Of a stretch of 64,000 bases of DNA, positions 8,917 to 18,282 are shown piece after piece; position 1 is the stretch's first letter, and each line of letters starts with the position of its first letter. The translations under genes and the position numbers were made by a program. Below the pieces are notes generated by a model, which worked only from the letters and a program-made list of their open reading frames with translations, was not told the DNA's origin and ran no database searches. The DNA is from Halioxenophilus aromaticivorans (GTDB lineage: Bacteria > Pseudomonadota > Gammaproteobacteria > Pseudomonadales > Cellvibrionaceae): positions 1,240,001-1,304,000 of the forward strand of contig NZ_AP031496.1 in the NCBI RefSeq assembly GCF_042850945.1, read 5' to 3'.

Positions 8917-10170
8917 ATGAACGTTTCCGTTACCCAGTCAGGGAAGCTGACTCGCACCCGGTTGCTTAAAGCGCCGAGTTTGATCGCTGCCACCTTGCTT
9001 GGTTGTTTATCTGCCGTCGCTAGCGCCGGTGAATACGAACAAGCCAAACGTATGCACGACCGCCTAGTGGGTGCGCCGGCCACCGAGCCGGTGCTCAACC
9101 GCATGGCCGCCGATATTGCCGAGGGCGATGCCGTGGCCGCGGCCTACACCGCCATGGAAGACCCGCGCTTTTATTCGGTAACCGTTAAAAACTGGGTAAC
9201 CCCCTGGACCAACCGCGACCAAAATATCTTTCGCCCACTGAACGATTATACCGCCACCGTCATCGGATATGTGCGCGATCAACGGGATTTCCGCGGCCTG
9301 CTATACGACGACGTCATTTACACCGGCGCAGCCAACCTGGGCTTGCCCGAGTATTCCAACAGCAACAACAGCCACTACGAGCAACTGCAAGCGCAAAATC
9401 TGGATTTAAGCGACCCGGCGGTATTGGTAGAAACCGCCCAATCTTCCGTAACCGGTTTACCGGCGGAGGCGACCTCCGGTGTTATTACCACCCGCGCCGC
9501 AGCCAGGGCCTTCTTTTACGCCGGTACCAACCGCGCCATGTTCCGCTACACCTTAATGAACCACCTGTGTAACGACCTGGAGCAAGTACAGGATGCCACC
9601 CGCGCACCGGATCGCATTCGCCAGGATGTATCGCGCAGCCCAGGCGGTGACAGCCGGGTGTTTTTAAATAACTGCTCCAGTTGCCACAGCGGCATGGACC
9701 CAATGGCCCAGGCCTACGCCTATTACAGCTGGAACTACGACACCGAAGCCGACCCCGAGGGCAACGATGGCCAAATCGAGTACCACGGCGCCGGAGAAAT
9801 AGACCCAGAAACCGGCACCCGTGTGCAGGCCAAATACCACATCAATGCCAATACCTTTCCGTTGGGTTATGCCACTGCCAACGACAACTGGGACAACTAC
9901 TGGCGCGAAGGCATTAACAAACACCTGGGCTGGGACGAATCCTTGCCGAGCAGTGGCACCGGCGCTCGCAGCATGAACACCGAGCTGGCCCACAGCGAGG
10001 CCTTTGCCAGTTGCCAAGTGAAAAAGGTATTCAGCGCCGTGTGCTTGCGCGAGCCTCAAGATGGCAACGACCGAGCCCAAATAGACGCCATGGTGGGCAG
10101 TTTTTCGGCCAATAATTACAACGTTAAACAAGTGTTTGCCGAATCCGCAAACTACTGCAAAGGCGAATAG
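8917..10170 (+). CDS. Secreted monoheme cytochrome-like protein (DUF1588/DUF1585-like)
   Basis: 417 aa. Signal peptide with cleavage near ASA at residue 37. One heme c motif, CSSCH, at residues 253-257, followed at once by SGMDPMAQAYAYYSW; this CxxCH-xx-MDP arrangement is the signature of the DUF1588/DUF1585 planctomycete-type cytochrome modules. The N-terminal 240 residues, with many Trp and Tyr, were not matched to a family. The chain also has further Cys (C218 and several near the C-terminus). No good Shine-Dalgarno site precedes the ATG. It is followed after 9 nt by the diheme LamG lipoprotein. Likely a periplasmic electron-transfer or redox enzyme; substrate unknown. Confidence 0.7.
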   Translation: MNVSVTQSGKLTRTRLLKAPSLIAATLLGCLSAVASAGEYEQAKRMHDRLVGAPATEPVLNRMAADIAEGDAVAAAYTAMEDPRFYSVTVKNWVTPWTNRDQNIFRPLNDYTATVIGYVRDQRDFRGLLYDDVIYTGAANLGLPEYSNSNNSHYEQLQAQNLDLSDPAVLVETAQSSVTGLPAEATSGVITTRAAARAFFYAGTNRAMFRYTLMNHLCNDLEQVQDATRAPDRIRQDVSRSPGGDSRVFLNNCSSCHSGMDPMAQAYAYYSWNYDTEADPEGNDGQIEYHGAGEIDPETGTRVQAKYHINANTFPLGYATANDNWDNYWREGINKHLGWDESLPSSGTGARSMNTELAHSEAFASCQVKKVFSAVCLREPQDGNDRAQIDAMVGSFSANNYNVKQVFAESANYCKGE

Positions 10171-10179
10171 GAGGCAGCC

Positions 10180-12606
10180 ATGAGACATCCATTCGCCGGG
10201 CTAGTTGCCCTAGTTAGTGTTCTTTTATTGGCCGGTTGTGGTGGCGGCGGAGGTGGCGGTGCTGCCACCGTTGCCAACCAAGACACCAGCAACGATGCAA
10301 TCGCCGAGGTGGTTTACAGCGGGCCCAATCCCACCACCACGGACGTACAAAATTACAAAACCTACGTCTGGGACAACCTCAACAGTGGCGAACGTTGTGG
10401 CGCCTGCCACACCAACCAAGCGCCCAGCTTTTTGCGCAGTGACGATATCAACCAAGCCTACGCCCAGGCAAATGCTTTGGTGGATTTAAATATACCGGGG
10501 GATTCTCGCTTGGTGACCAAAGTGGCTGAGGGCCACAACTGTTGGGAGTCGGTGAGTTCAGTCTGTGCCGATATCATCACCGGCTTTATAGAGTCCTGGG
10601 CGGCGGCCTCTGGCAGCGTATCCAACACAATTACACTGACTGACCCCCTGTTAAAAGACGTGGGCGACAGCAAAAATTTTCCCCAGGACGCCTTGGATTT
10701 TGAAACCACGGTGTATCCCATGCTCAACACCTATTGCGCAGGCTGCCACAGTGAGGAAGCGGCCACGGGTCAGCAACCGTTTATTGGCAGCAGTGATGTT
10801 GCCGTGGCCTACGAGGCGGCCAAAACCCGCATCGACTTAACCACGCCGGGTAACTCGCGCCTGGTATTGCGACTGCGTAACGAGTTCCACAATTGCTGGA
10901 CGGACTGCATCGAAAACGCCGATGCCTTACAGCTTGCCATTGCCGAGTTTTCCGCCCAGGTGCCAGTGACTTCGGTAAACCCAGAGCTGGTGATCAGCCG
11001 GGCTATGGAGCTGTACGATGGCGTAACCGCCAGCAGCGGTGGCCGGGTGGAATCTAACGCCGTGGCGATTTGGGATTTTAGTACCGGTGAGGGTAGTGTG
11101 GCCTACGATAAAACCGGCATTGAGCCGGCGTTAAATTTAAGCCTCAGCGGTGACGTGCAATGGCTGGGTGCTTACGGCCTCAGTTTTGGCCCCGGTGGCC
11201 GTGCCCAGGCGCTCACCGCCGACAGCGGCAAACTCTACGACATGATCGCCTCCACCGGCGAGTTCAGCTTGGAGGCCTGGGTTGTGCCGGCTAACGTAAG
11301 CCAGGAAGGGCCGGCCCGCATCGTCAGCTACTCCGGTGCCGCCGACAGCCGTAATTTTATGCTGGGGCAAACGCTGTATAACTACGACTTTTATACTCGT
11401 TCTAGCGTCTCTGATGCCAACGGCAGCCCAGGTTTAAGCACACTGGATGACGACGAAGTACTACAAGCGACATTGCAACATGTGGTGGCCACCTTCCACC
11501 CGGTGAGTGGACGCAAGCTGTACGTCAACGGTGAGCTGGTGGCGGAAGACGCCACGGTGGGTAACTTCAATGCCTGGGATAGCAGCTTTGCCCTGGTACT
11601 AGGGGCCGAAGTGGACGGCCAATATGGATGGGAAGGCTTAATACGCTTTTTGGCGGTGTATAACCGCGCCATGTCAGAGGAAGATGTGGCCACCAATTTT
11701 GATGCCGGTGTGGGCGAGCGTTATTACCTGATGTTCAATATTGAAGAGCATGTGGATGTGCCCCGGGCCTATGTGGTATTTGAGGTCTCCCAATTTGACG
11801 ACTACGCCTATTTATTTGCCGAGCCGTTTTTTATCTCTTTGGATGCCAACGCCAATATTGGCAATATTAACCTCGAGGGCATGTACCTCGGTGTTAACGG
11901 CCGCGAGTCCCCGGTGGGGCAGGCGTTTTCCAACCTATCGGTCAATATCACCGACGCCAGTTATCAGCCGGGCATCGGCCAGCCGCTCTCCGCCGCCGGC
12001 ACCTTGGTGCCGCTGGAGTTTGGCCCCGGTGAAGATCAATTCTTTTTAAGCTTTGATCGCCTGGCCAATAATCAGTACAGCCGGCCGGAAGCCGAAGCTC
12101 CCGCGTTGGCCGAGCAAGCCGACCAAGAGCCCGCGCCCGATATCGGCTTCAAAAACTTCGCTGAAATCAACGAGACCCTGGCCGCCATTACCCAGGTGCC
12201 CATTACTGACGCACGGGTAGCGGCGACCTTTTCTACCATAGAGCAACAGTTACCCTCGGTGGAAAACATCAACAGCTTTTTAAGCTCGCACCAAATGGCT
12301 GTTACTCAATTAGCGGTAGCCTACTGTAATGCCATGGTTACCGATGCTGGAGCAGGCCTACCCAGCCGCGACGGGTTAATCGACAGCCTGTTAACTGCCA
12401 TGCTGGCCAACGGTTTGGCCGGCAACGGCGGCGCCACCATCGCCAGCCAACCCGACCCGGATCAGCCCGACGAGAGCGCGGCCAATTCGGTAAGAGATGA
12501 ATTGGCCAACTTGCACGATCGCATTAGCGCCGCCTCTGGTACCAGTGCAGCGGCCATTGCCACCTGTGCCGCCGCTGCCGGCAGCGCATTGGCTACACTG
12601 CAATAA
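10180..12606 (+). CDS. Diheme LamG-domain lipoprotein
   Basis: 808 aa, preceded by GGAGG 7 nt before the ATG. Lipobox LLLAGC (Cys20) is followed by a poly-Gly linker. Two heme c motifs are present: CGACH at 73-77 and CAGCH at 186-190. Each is followed by a related stretch (AY..A, then PG(D/N)SRLV, ending HNCW), so the region is a duplicated domain. Residues about 295-510 form a LamG / concanavalin-like lectin domain (EFSLEAWVVP, HVVATFHPVSGRKLYVNGELV). The C-terminal 300 residues are unassigned. Heme plus a carbohydrate-type binding fold on a surface-anchored lipoprotein suggests redox chemistry on a bound polymer or surface; this is inference. Confidence 0.75.
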   Translation: MRHPFAGLVALVSVLLLAGCGGGGGGGAATVANQDTSNDAIAEVVYSGPNPTTTDVQNYKTYVWDNLNSGERCGACHTNQAPSFLRSDDINQAYAQANALVDLNIPGDSRLVTKVAEGHNCWESVSSVCADIITGFIESWAAASGSVSNTITLTDPLLKDVGDSKNFPQDALDFETTVYPMLNTYCAGCHSEEAATGQQPFIGSSDVAVAYEAAKTRIDLTTPGNSRLVLRLRNEFHNCWTDCIENADALQLAIAEFSAQVPVTSVNPELVISRAMELYDGVTASSGGRVESNAVAIWDFSTGEGSVAYDKTGIEPALNLSLSGDVQWLGAYGLSFGPGGRAQALTADSGKLYDMIASTGEFSLEAWVVPANVSQEGPARIVSYSGAADSRNFMLGQTLYNYDFYTRSSVSDANGSPGLSTLDDDEVLQATLQHVVATFHPVSGRKLYVNGELVAEDATVGNFNAWDSSFALVLGAEVDGQYGWEGLIRFLAVYNRAMSEEDVATNFDAGVGERYYLMFNIEEHVDVPRAYVVFEVSQFDDYAYLFAEPFFISLDANANIGNINLEGMYLGVNGRESPVGQAFSNLSVNITDASYQPGIGQPLSAAGTLVPLEFGPGEDQFFLSFDRLANNQYSRPEAEAPALAEQADQEPAPDIGFKNFAEINETLAAITQVPITDARVAATFSTIEQQLPSVENINSFLSSHQMAVTQLAVAYCNAMVTDAGAGLPSRDGLIDSLLTAMLANGLAGNGGATIASQPDPDQPDESAANSVRDELANLHDRISAASGTSAAAIATCAAAAGSALATLQ

Positions 12607-12653
12607 GCCATTGCCGGCGGCCCGGGGTTACCGGGAGCCGGCCAAGTAAAGAT

Positions 12654-14303
12654 TTGAACGCCAACCGATTTCAACAAGACACAGCACTAAGACCAAGTAC
12701 TATGACAACCCGTAAACGCTTTAAACAACTCGATGAGCCATTACTCTACGGTGATCACCGCCCACTGTCGCGGCGATCGTTTATCGCCCAGGGTTTATCC
12801 GCCGGCGTGGCCAGTGTGATGGGGGGCAGTGTGCTGGGTTTATTTGCCAATCCGCACAAAGCGGCAGCGGCGCTATCCGATGACGTGGCCCAGGTGCTCA
12901 ACAACACCTGTGGCGGCATTAGCTCCGCCAATCGCATTCCATTTATTTGTTTTGATTTGGCCGGCGGCGCCAATATGGCGGGCTCCAATGTGCTGGTGGG
13001 TAAGCAGGGCGGCCAGTTGGATTTTTTGTCCACCGGTGGTTATAGCAAGCAAGGCTTGCCCGGCGACATGATCCCCCAGGTGGCGGATGCAGACACCGGT
13101 GCCACGGATTTTGTGGATACGCAATTGGGCTTGGCATTTCACAGTGATAGCCAATTTTTAGCCGGCATTATGGAAAAGCTCGGCCCGGATACCGCTGCCC
13201 GTATTAACGGTGCGGTGATTCCCGCCCGCTCGGAAAACGATACCGGCAATAACCCCCATAACCCAATGTACGGAATCCACGTGGCCGGGGGCGATGGCGA
13301 ACTGGTTACCTTAGTGGGCAGCAGCTCCAGTGAATCCGGTGGCAATTCACAAAGCCCCATGTCCATGATCAACCCCGAGGTGAGGCCCACCAAGGTGGAT
13401 CGCAGTTCCGACGTAACCGGTCTGGTGGATACCGGCGATTTGGTCGGATTGCTCAGCCAGCAGGATACCGTTGCGGTGATGGAGTCCATTTACCGTATCA
13501 GTGACCAAAAACTCGGCAGTGTGGATACCCAAATTACCGCCGATGATGTGGTAAAAGATCTTGTGCGCTGTGGCTACATCAAGGCCGCGGATTTGGCCGA
13601 CCGCTTTGGCAACCCCCAGGGCCTAGACCCAGCCGCAGACCCAGATTTAGTTGGCGCCGATGGCGTGTTTTCGGTGGACGAATTCAACTCCGACCGCGAG
13701 TTTGAAAAAACCGCCTCCATCGCCAAGCTGGTCATTAATGGCTACTCCGCCGCCGGCACCATCACCATGGGCGGTTACGATTACCACACCGGCGACCGTG
13801 CCACCGGAGAGCTGCGCGATTTACGCGCCGGCCGCTGTATGGGCGCCTGTTTGGAATACGCCCACCGCAAGGGCAAGCCGTTAATGATGTACGTGTACAG
13901 CGATGGCTCGGTGTTTTCCAACGGTATGGTGGATAACTCGGTGGAAGGCCGAGGCAAGGGCGTATGGACGGGGGATAACCAGCAAACCGCGGCATCTTTC
14001 TTTTTGGTGTACAACCCCGGCATGCGCGCAATATTAATGGGCGGCTCGCCGGATGAACAAGCGCTGCATCAGCAAATAGGCTACATGCGCGACTCCGGCG
14101 ATGTCGAAACCTCTTCCAGCCCGGCGGCCAATAACGTTAACCTGCTGGTGGAAACCGTGGTGCTTAACTTTTTGGCGTTGCACAACTTGCACGGCGAATT
14201 TGAAAACCTCTTCCCCAGTCACGGCCTGGGCAATGGTGCCAGCCGCGATACTCTCACGGCCTTTGAGCCGATCTTTAACGGCAGTCTAAGCAACCCGGTG
14301 TAA
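12654..14303 (+). CDS. Tat-exported DUF1501-like protein
   Basis: 549 aa from TTG at 12654; an ATG at 12702 (MTTRKRF) is an alternative start. Both keep the twin-arginine signal SRRSFIAQGLSAGVASVMGGS, so the protein is probably exported folded. The mature part starts with a Cys-containing segment (NNTCGGISSANRIPF) followed by FICFDLAGGANMAGSNVLVG, resembling the first strand and loop of DUF1501 alkaline-phosphatase-like proteins. Later it has GGYDYHTGDRATGELRDL, a His/Asp cluster that could bind metal. DUF1501 proteins usually accompany heme-containing DUF1800 or DUF1585-type partners, matching the two upstream genes. Catalysis is unknown. Confidence 0.65.
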   Translation: MNANRFQQDTALRPSTMTTRKRFKQLDEPLLYGDHRPLSRRSFIAQGLSAGVASVMGGSVLGLFANPHKAAAALSDDVAQVLNNTCGGISSANRIPFICFDLAGGANMAGSNVLVGKQGGQLDFLSTGGYSKQGLPGDMIPQVADADTGATDFVDTQLGLAFHSDSQFLAGIMEKLGPDTAARINGAVIPARSENDTGNNPHNPMYGIHVAGGDGELVTLVGSSSSESGGNSQSPMSMINPEVRPTKVDRSSDVTGLVDTGDLVGLLSQQDTVAVMESIYRISDQKLGSVDTQITADDVVKDLVRCGYIKAADLADRFGNPQGLDPAADPDLVGADGVFSVDEFNSDREFEKTASIAKLVINGYSAAGTITMGGYDYHTGDRATGELRDLRAGRCMGACLEYAHRKGKPLMMYVYSDGSVFSNGMVDNSVEGRGKGVWTGDNQQTAASFFLVYNPGMRAILMGGSPDEQALHQQIGYMRDSGDVETSSSPAANNVNLLVETVVLNFLALHNLHGEFENLFPSHGLGNGASRDTLTAFEPIFNGSLSNPV

Positions 14304-14739
14304 CGGGCATCATGGTGCTAGGTGCCAGGCGATCCAAGCTGTGGCACTCCTTTCTGGGGAGTTGGTTCGTTAATTTATTATCAACTCTCCTGGCACTCCC
14401 TACGCTAAATTCGACCCTTGCCTAGGCTGGGGTTTAGAATTTTATGCCACCGCCGATACAGTAACCGTATGGCGGCTAATTCCTACCAAATGTGCGGCAG
14501 TACGCATTTATTACCTTTCCCCGCGGGGTTTCGGCTCGTGTTTGCTGTGATCTCAACTAGAATTTGAGGCGGGGTGGTATATTGCCGCAGCCCTTAACAG
14601 GGGCCACCTGCATTTTCCATATTGGGCTTAAAGTTCAGAAAGTTGTCTATTCTTGTTAAAGTCTAATATAAAGAGTTGCTCGCTCTCAGGGAGTCGAGTC
14701 GAAAGTTGATGAAATGGAGCGTTTTGGAGAAATTAAATA
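14304..14739. other. Intergenic region before the Ig-like lipoprotein gene
   Basis: About 435 nt with no supported gene. A weak inverted repeat (CTGGGGAGTTG / CAACTCTCCTGG near 14354-14395) could end the upstream operon. A marginal promoter candidate, TTGTCT (14643) and TAATAT (14664), has only a 15 nt spacer. Confidence 0.4.
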
Positions 14740-16497
14740 ATGGCAGTCTTACACTGTATCCGCGCTAACGCTAGCAAGTCCCGCTTCCTGATTGCCTTGC
14801 TGCTTGTAATGGGGTCCCTTACCTTGACTGCCTGTGGTGGTGATGGTGGTGGCGGAAGTAACACACGGTTGGCAGAAGGTGGCACTGGCACCGACATCGC
14901 TGATACCGACGACACAGACACGGATTCCACGTTTACAGGGGTCAAAATCGGTAATGGCACCGGCACTAACTTTACTCAGGGGGTGTTGGGTGCGGATGAC
15001 ACAAGTCTGCAAGCTGGCGGATCAACCACATTGAGAGTCAACTTTGTTGACGCCAATAACGATGCGCTAGGCGCGGCTGTAGTCGTTGATTTCACTTCCA
15101 ATTGTTATGCAATGGGCCTTGCACAGTTTTCAGATGTGCAGGTAACCACCAATTCCGGTGGTTTTGGTACCACAACTTACACAGCTAATGGTTGCTCCGG
15201 TGACGATGAGATTGTTGCTACGGCCACCGTCGATGAGCAGGTTTTAACGGCCAGTGTTACCGTTTCGATTGAGGCAGACGAAGTACTTTCTATTTCTTTC
15301 GTTGAAGCTGGAACAACTACGTTGAACCTAGCCGGTACTGGCGGTACAGAAACAACCGTCGTTACTTTCCAGCTTGAGGGTGCTCAAGGGGCGAGTATAG
15401 TTGGTGAATCGGTATCCTTTGCGATTCAGGGAGAAGAGGGAGATGCTACTCTAGCCCCTAATACCCAAACTGACATTTCTAACGCTGAAGGCCTTGTCTC
15501 TACTGTTTTGCAAAGCGGCACGGTTGCAACGAATATCAAAGTTGTTGCAACCCACGACAGCACTGGTATAACCGCCGTATCAGACAGTATTTCCATTTCG
15601 GCAGGTTTGCCGATTCAAAAAAGTTTTTCAATTAGCGCTGAAACCTTCAACCCTCCAATCTCTAATGGTACAGACGGAATCGAGTCCAGAATAACCGTGA
15701 TAGCAGCGGATCAGTTTGGTAATCCGGTCTCAGAAGGCACTCAAGTTTCTTTCTGGACTGAATGCGGGATTATCGACGCAAACTGTACTATAGAAGACAG
15801 GGGGTGTTCAGTTTTGTGGACGAGTAATAATGCTAATCAGCGATATGCAGATGGGCGGTGCTCGGTTCTGGCATTTACTGAGGGAGTTGAAACATTCGAT
15901 GACTACAATGGTAATTTCGTGTACGAAGGTGTCGATGTTTTCGATAGTTTAGTCGATGATTTGCCTGAGCCTTGGCTCGATTCTGACGAAAATGGTGAGC
16001 GTAACTCTGGAGAAGATTTTGTTGACACATCCAATGGCGTGATCGGGGAATATGATCAGCCTAACGGCCAGTGGGATGGTTTGTGTTTAAATGGAATATA
16101 TCCAAATGCTGTTTGCGATGGTGATGATTCTGCGGTAGTTTTTCAACAGTTAGCGATTGCAACAACATGCAGTGCTGCGACGCTTATTGGTGCGGCTCCA
16201 GCTATCGGAAGTACTATAGATCTGAGTGGTGGAGGACAAGTTGAAGTGGGCGTCACTGTTAGTGATGACTGTTTTACTCAAAATGCAGCAGCCAATGGCA
16301 CCACCGTTAACTTCAGTGCTGATGGTTTTGAAATCTTGACATCTGAATCCCAAGTTGTGCCGTCAAACTTGTCAGTCCCGTCGAATTTTAGTGTCGTCAT
16401 ACGAACCGATGGAACTGGAGGTGGCGGCGAATTGAAATTGGAGTTGACAGTGCCTAATGGGGAAACTTCTGTTTACTTTTGGAATGTCATAGACTAG
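14740..16497 (+). CDS. Surface lipoprotein with bacterial Ig-like domains
   Basis: 585 aa, with GGAG upstream of the ATG. Lipobox SLTLTAC is followed by a Gly/Asp/Thr-rich linker. Residues about 75-190 and 195-300 look like successive Ig-like (BIG1/invasin-type) domains: TTLRVNFVDANNDALGAAVVVDF, then VVTFQLEGAQGASIVGESVSF, then ITVIAADQFGNPVSEGTQVSF. A later acidic segment (DDYNGNFVYEGVDVFDS, LDSDENGERNSGEDF) resembles calcium-binding loops. No enzyme motif is seen. A monocistronic unit ending at the terminator at 16514. Likely an adhesin or structural surface protein. Confidence 0.75.
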   Translation: MAVLHCIRANASKSRFLIALLLVMGSLTLTACGGDGGGGSNTRLAEGGTGTDIADTDDTDTDSTFTGVKIGNGTGTNFTQGVLGADDTSLQAGGSTTLRVNFVDANNDALGAAVVVDFTSNCYAMGLAQFSDVQVTTNSGGFGTTTYTANGCSGDDEIVATATVDEQVLTASVTVSIEADEVLSISFVEAGTTTLNLAGTGGTETTVVTFQLEGAQGASIVGESVSFAIQGEEGDATLAPNTQTDISNAEGLVSTVLQSGTVATNIKVVATHDSTGITAVSDSISISAGLPIQKSFSISAETFNPPISNGTDGIESRITVIAADQFGNPVSEGTQVSFWTECGIIDANCTIEDRGCSVLWTSNNANQRYADGRCSVLAFTEGVETFDDYNGNFVYEGVDVFDSLVDDLPEPWLDSDENGERNSGEDFVDTSNGVIGEYDQPNGQWDGLCLNGIYPNAVCDGDDSAVVFQQLAIATTCSAATLIGAAPAIGSTIDLSGGGQVEVGVTVSDDCFTQNAAANGTTVNFSADGFEILTSESQVVPSNLSVPSNFSVVIRTDGTGGGGELKLELTVPNGETSVYFWNVID

Positions 16498-16513
16498 TCG
16501 TGTAGTGCGAATT

Positions 16514-16548
16514 AAAAAGCCCGTGACCAAAATCGCGGGCTTTTTTTT
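16514..16548 (+). terminator. Rho-independent terminator
   Basis: Stem AAAAAGCCCG / CGGGCTTTTT with a 12 nt loop and an 8-T tail, 17 nt after the Ig-like lipoprotein stop. The right arm and tail resemble the terminator beside the intact tex 3' end, so it may be part of the duplicated tex end. Confidence 0.88.
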
Positions 16549-16559
16549 GCCGTAAAAAA

Positions 16560-16640
16560 TAACTGCTTTTTTTCTTCATCGCCTGGGCCAATAGCGCACC
16601 CATACCGCCATAGCAGGCTGTTACGATTGCTGTCTATTTC
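16560..16640 (-). pseudogene. Decayed duplicate of the tex C-terminal coding end
   Basis: About 80 bp that match the last 25 codons of tex. The match is perfect over 37 bp and looser over the next 32 bp. No other part of tex is found here. Best explained as the displaced end left when the accessory region entered the tex 3' terminus. Confidence 0.75.
16568..16604. repeat. Left direct repeat, copy of tex 3' end (att-like)
   Basis: 37 bp identical to 21917-21953, which encodes the last codons of tex. Similarity continues to about 16636 with scattered mismatches. In the tex frame it reads MGALLAQAMKKK but then runs past where tex stops, so it is a non-functional fragment. It marks the left edge of the inserted region. 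Confidence 0.85.
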
Positions 16641-16679
16641 TACCAAAAAGTAGAGCGCATGCAAAATGAGAGGGCAGTG

Positions 16680-17655
16680 CGTTTTTATCGCAGACTCGCT
16701 TTTTCGCATTACCGATCGTGAGACTGTTTGATAAGTCGGCTGAAAGCCGCTAAAGGTCGAAAGAGTCGATAACCTGATTAACAAAAGCCGGCGAACCCCA
16801 AATACAAAGAATCGGGTTGATGAAGCTACTGAACGAGCAGTCATTGACTACGCCTTAGAACAGCCTGCACATGGCCAACATCGGACCAGCAGTGAATTGC
16901 GTTAGGCCGGTGTCTTCGTCTCTGGTAGCGGTGTTCGATCCATTTGGGTGAGGCACAATCTCGAGAACTTCAAAAAGCGACTAGCTGCCTTAGAAAATAA
17001 GGTAGCTAACGACGGCATTATCCTAAGCGAGGCTCAGGTGGCTGCGCTATAGAAAAAGAAGACTGACGATGAGGCTTGCGGTGAGATCGAGACTGCGCAC
17101 CCCGGAGGTCTAGGCTCTCAGGACACGTTCTACGTTGGAAACTTAAAGGGTGTGGCGCGAATCTATTAACAGACTTTCGTCGATACCTACAGCAAGGCGG
17201 CATTTTGCAAACTCTACATTACCAAAACACCTATCACCGCTGCTGATGCGTTGAATGACAAGGTATTGCCATTCTTTGAGTCCCACGAACTCCCCATGCT
17301 GCGTATCCTGACTGATCGCGGAACAGAGTACTGCGGCCGCGTTGATCAGCATGACTACCAACTCTATCTAGCGATCAACGATATCGATCACACTAGGACT
17401 AAAGCCATGTCACCGCAGACGAACGGTATTTGCGAACGTTTCCACAACGCAATTCTTACTGAATTTTACCAGGTCGCGTTTCGCAAGAAGCCGTAATCCT
17501 CACTGGAGGAACTACAAAAAGATCTGGACGAGTAGATGGATTACTACAACAATGAACGCACGCGTCAGGGCAAAATGTGTTGCGGTAGAACGCCGTTGGA
17601 AACTTTAATCGATGGCAAAGCGATCTGGGCTGAGAAGGATTTAGCTCAGATCTAA
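16680..17655 (+). pseudogene. IS481-type transposase pseudogene
   Basis: From about 16750 to the final TAA at 17653 a single plus frame reads as an IS481-family DDE transposase. It has an N-terminal helix-turn-helix remnant (INKSRRTPNTKNRVDEATERAVIDYALEQ), then FVDTYSKAAFCKLY and ILTDRGTEYCG (second catalytic Asp region), then AMSPQTNGICERFHNAI (catalytic Glu region) and YYNNERTRQG. Five stops interrupt that frame at 16903, 17050, 17167, 17494 and 17533, with no shift of frame between them; a further shift or stop occurs near 16741. The stops sit where Gln, Glu, Gln, Tyr and Trp are expected. It is dead and cannot mobilise the region. Confidence 0.88.
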
Positions 17656-17718
17656 ACTGACAGCCACCTTTTGAAAACGGGTAACTGTCAGATCAAGTCT
17701 GAGCTACTGCATCTTAAC

Positions 17719-18282
17719 TTATGGTCTCAGTAATTCATTGGATTCTAATACAGTCATCAAATCAAAAGGTTGTGTTCCTAGCACTGATTCGTAGTAGGCG
17801 CGTTTCTCGGCAGAGAGCTTTAAATAATCTATCTCAAGTTTGATTTCCTTGCTTGAAGGATAGACTGCCAGGCTTTGAATGCGTTCGATCGAATCGGTTG
17901 CAACATTCAGCTCCACTTGAAGATTCTTTAGTGTAGCTAAAAGAAATGCAAAATTATGACGCTCTTTTCTTTCACATTCATAATAATTATTAAAGCTAAT
18001 GAAAGACACCGCAGTGATGGATTCTGTTCGTGTGGCGCCAAGACTTTTAAGTCTGTTTAGGTCAAACTTCACTCCTGGATACTTTAATATTTGCGCATCA
18101 CACCATTCGATTCTAGCACCATAGATTGATGTCGCTTCTAAAACTTTCTTTGAGAGTAGGTTAGATTCTTCGGTGTTATCGAGAGTCTGGCCTGCACTAC
18201 ATCCCGTGGTTACCAGGCCTAAAAAGAACGTAATAAAGAACCTGATATGGGTGGATGTCGACTTATTGTTACTTGCACGCAT
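17719..18282 (-). CDS. Island lipoprotein of unknown function
   Basis: 187 aa. Lipobox LGLVTTGC (Cys28) after a basic N-terminus and hydrophobic stretch. The mature region is helical and charged (ERIQSLAVYPSSKEIKLEIDYLKLSAEKRAYYESVLG) with three further Cys. It starts inside the end of the upstream 112 aa gene (14 nt overlap), so the two form an operon. Not recognised as any family. Base use is AT-richer than the flanking core genes. A lipoprotein paired with a small soluble partner in a toxin-bearing island could be an immunity or exclusion function; speculative. Confidence 0.7.
   Translation of the reverse strand: MRASNNKSTSTHIRFFITFFLGLVTTGCSAGQTLDNTEESNLLSKKVLEATSIYGARIEWCDAQILKYPGVKFDLNRLKSLGATRTESITAVSFISFNNYYECERKERHNFAFLLATLKNLQVELNVATDSIERIQSLAVYPSSKEIKLEIDYLKLSAEKRAYYESVLGTQPFDLMTVLESNELLRP

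Noticed and set aside
16512..16844. 110 aa minus-strand frame
   Set aside because: Spans the terminator, the tex fragment and the transposase remnant in the wrong frame for each.
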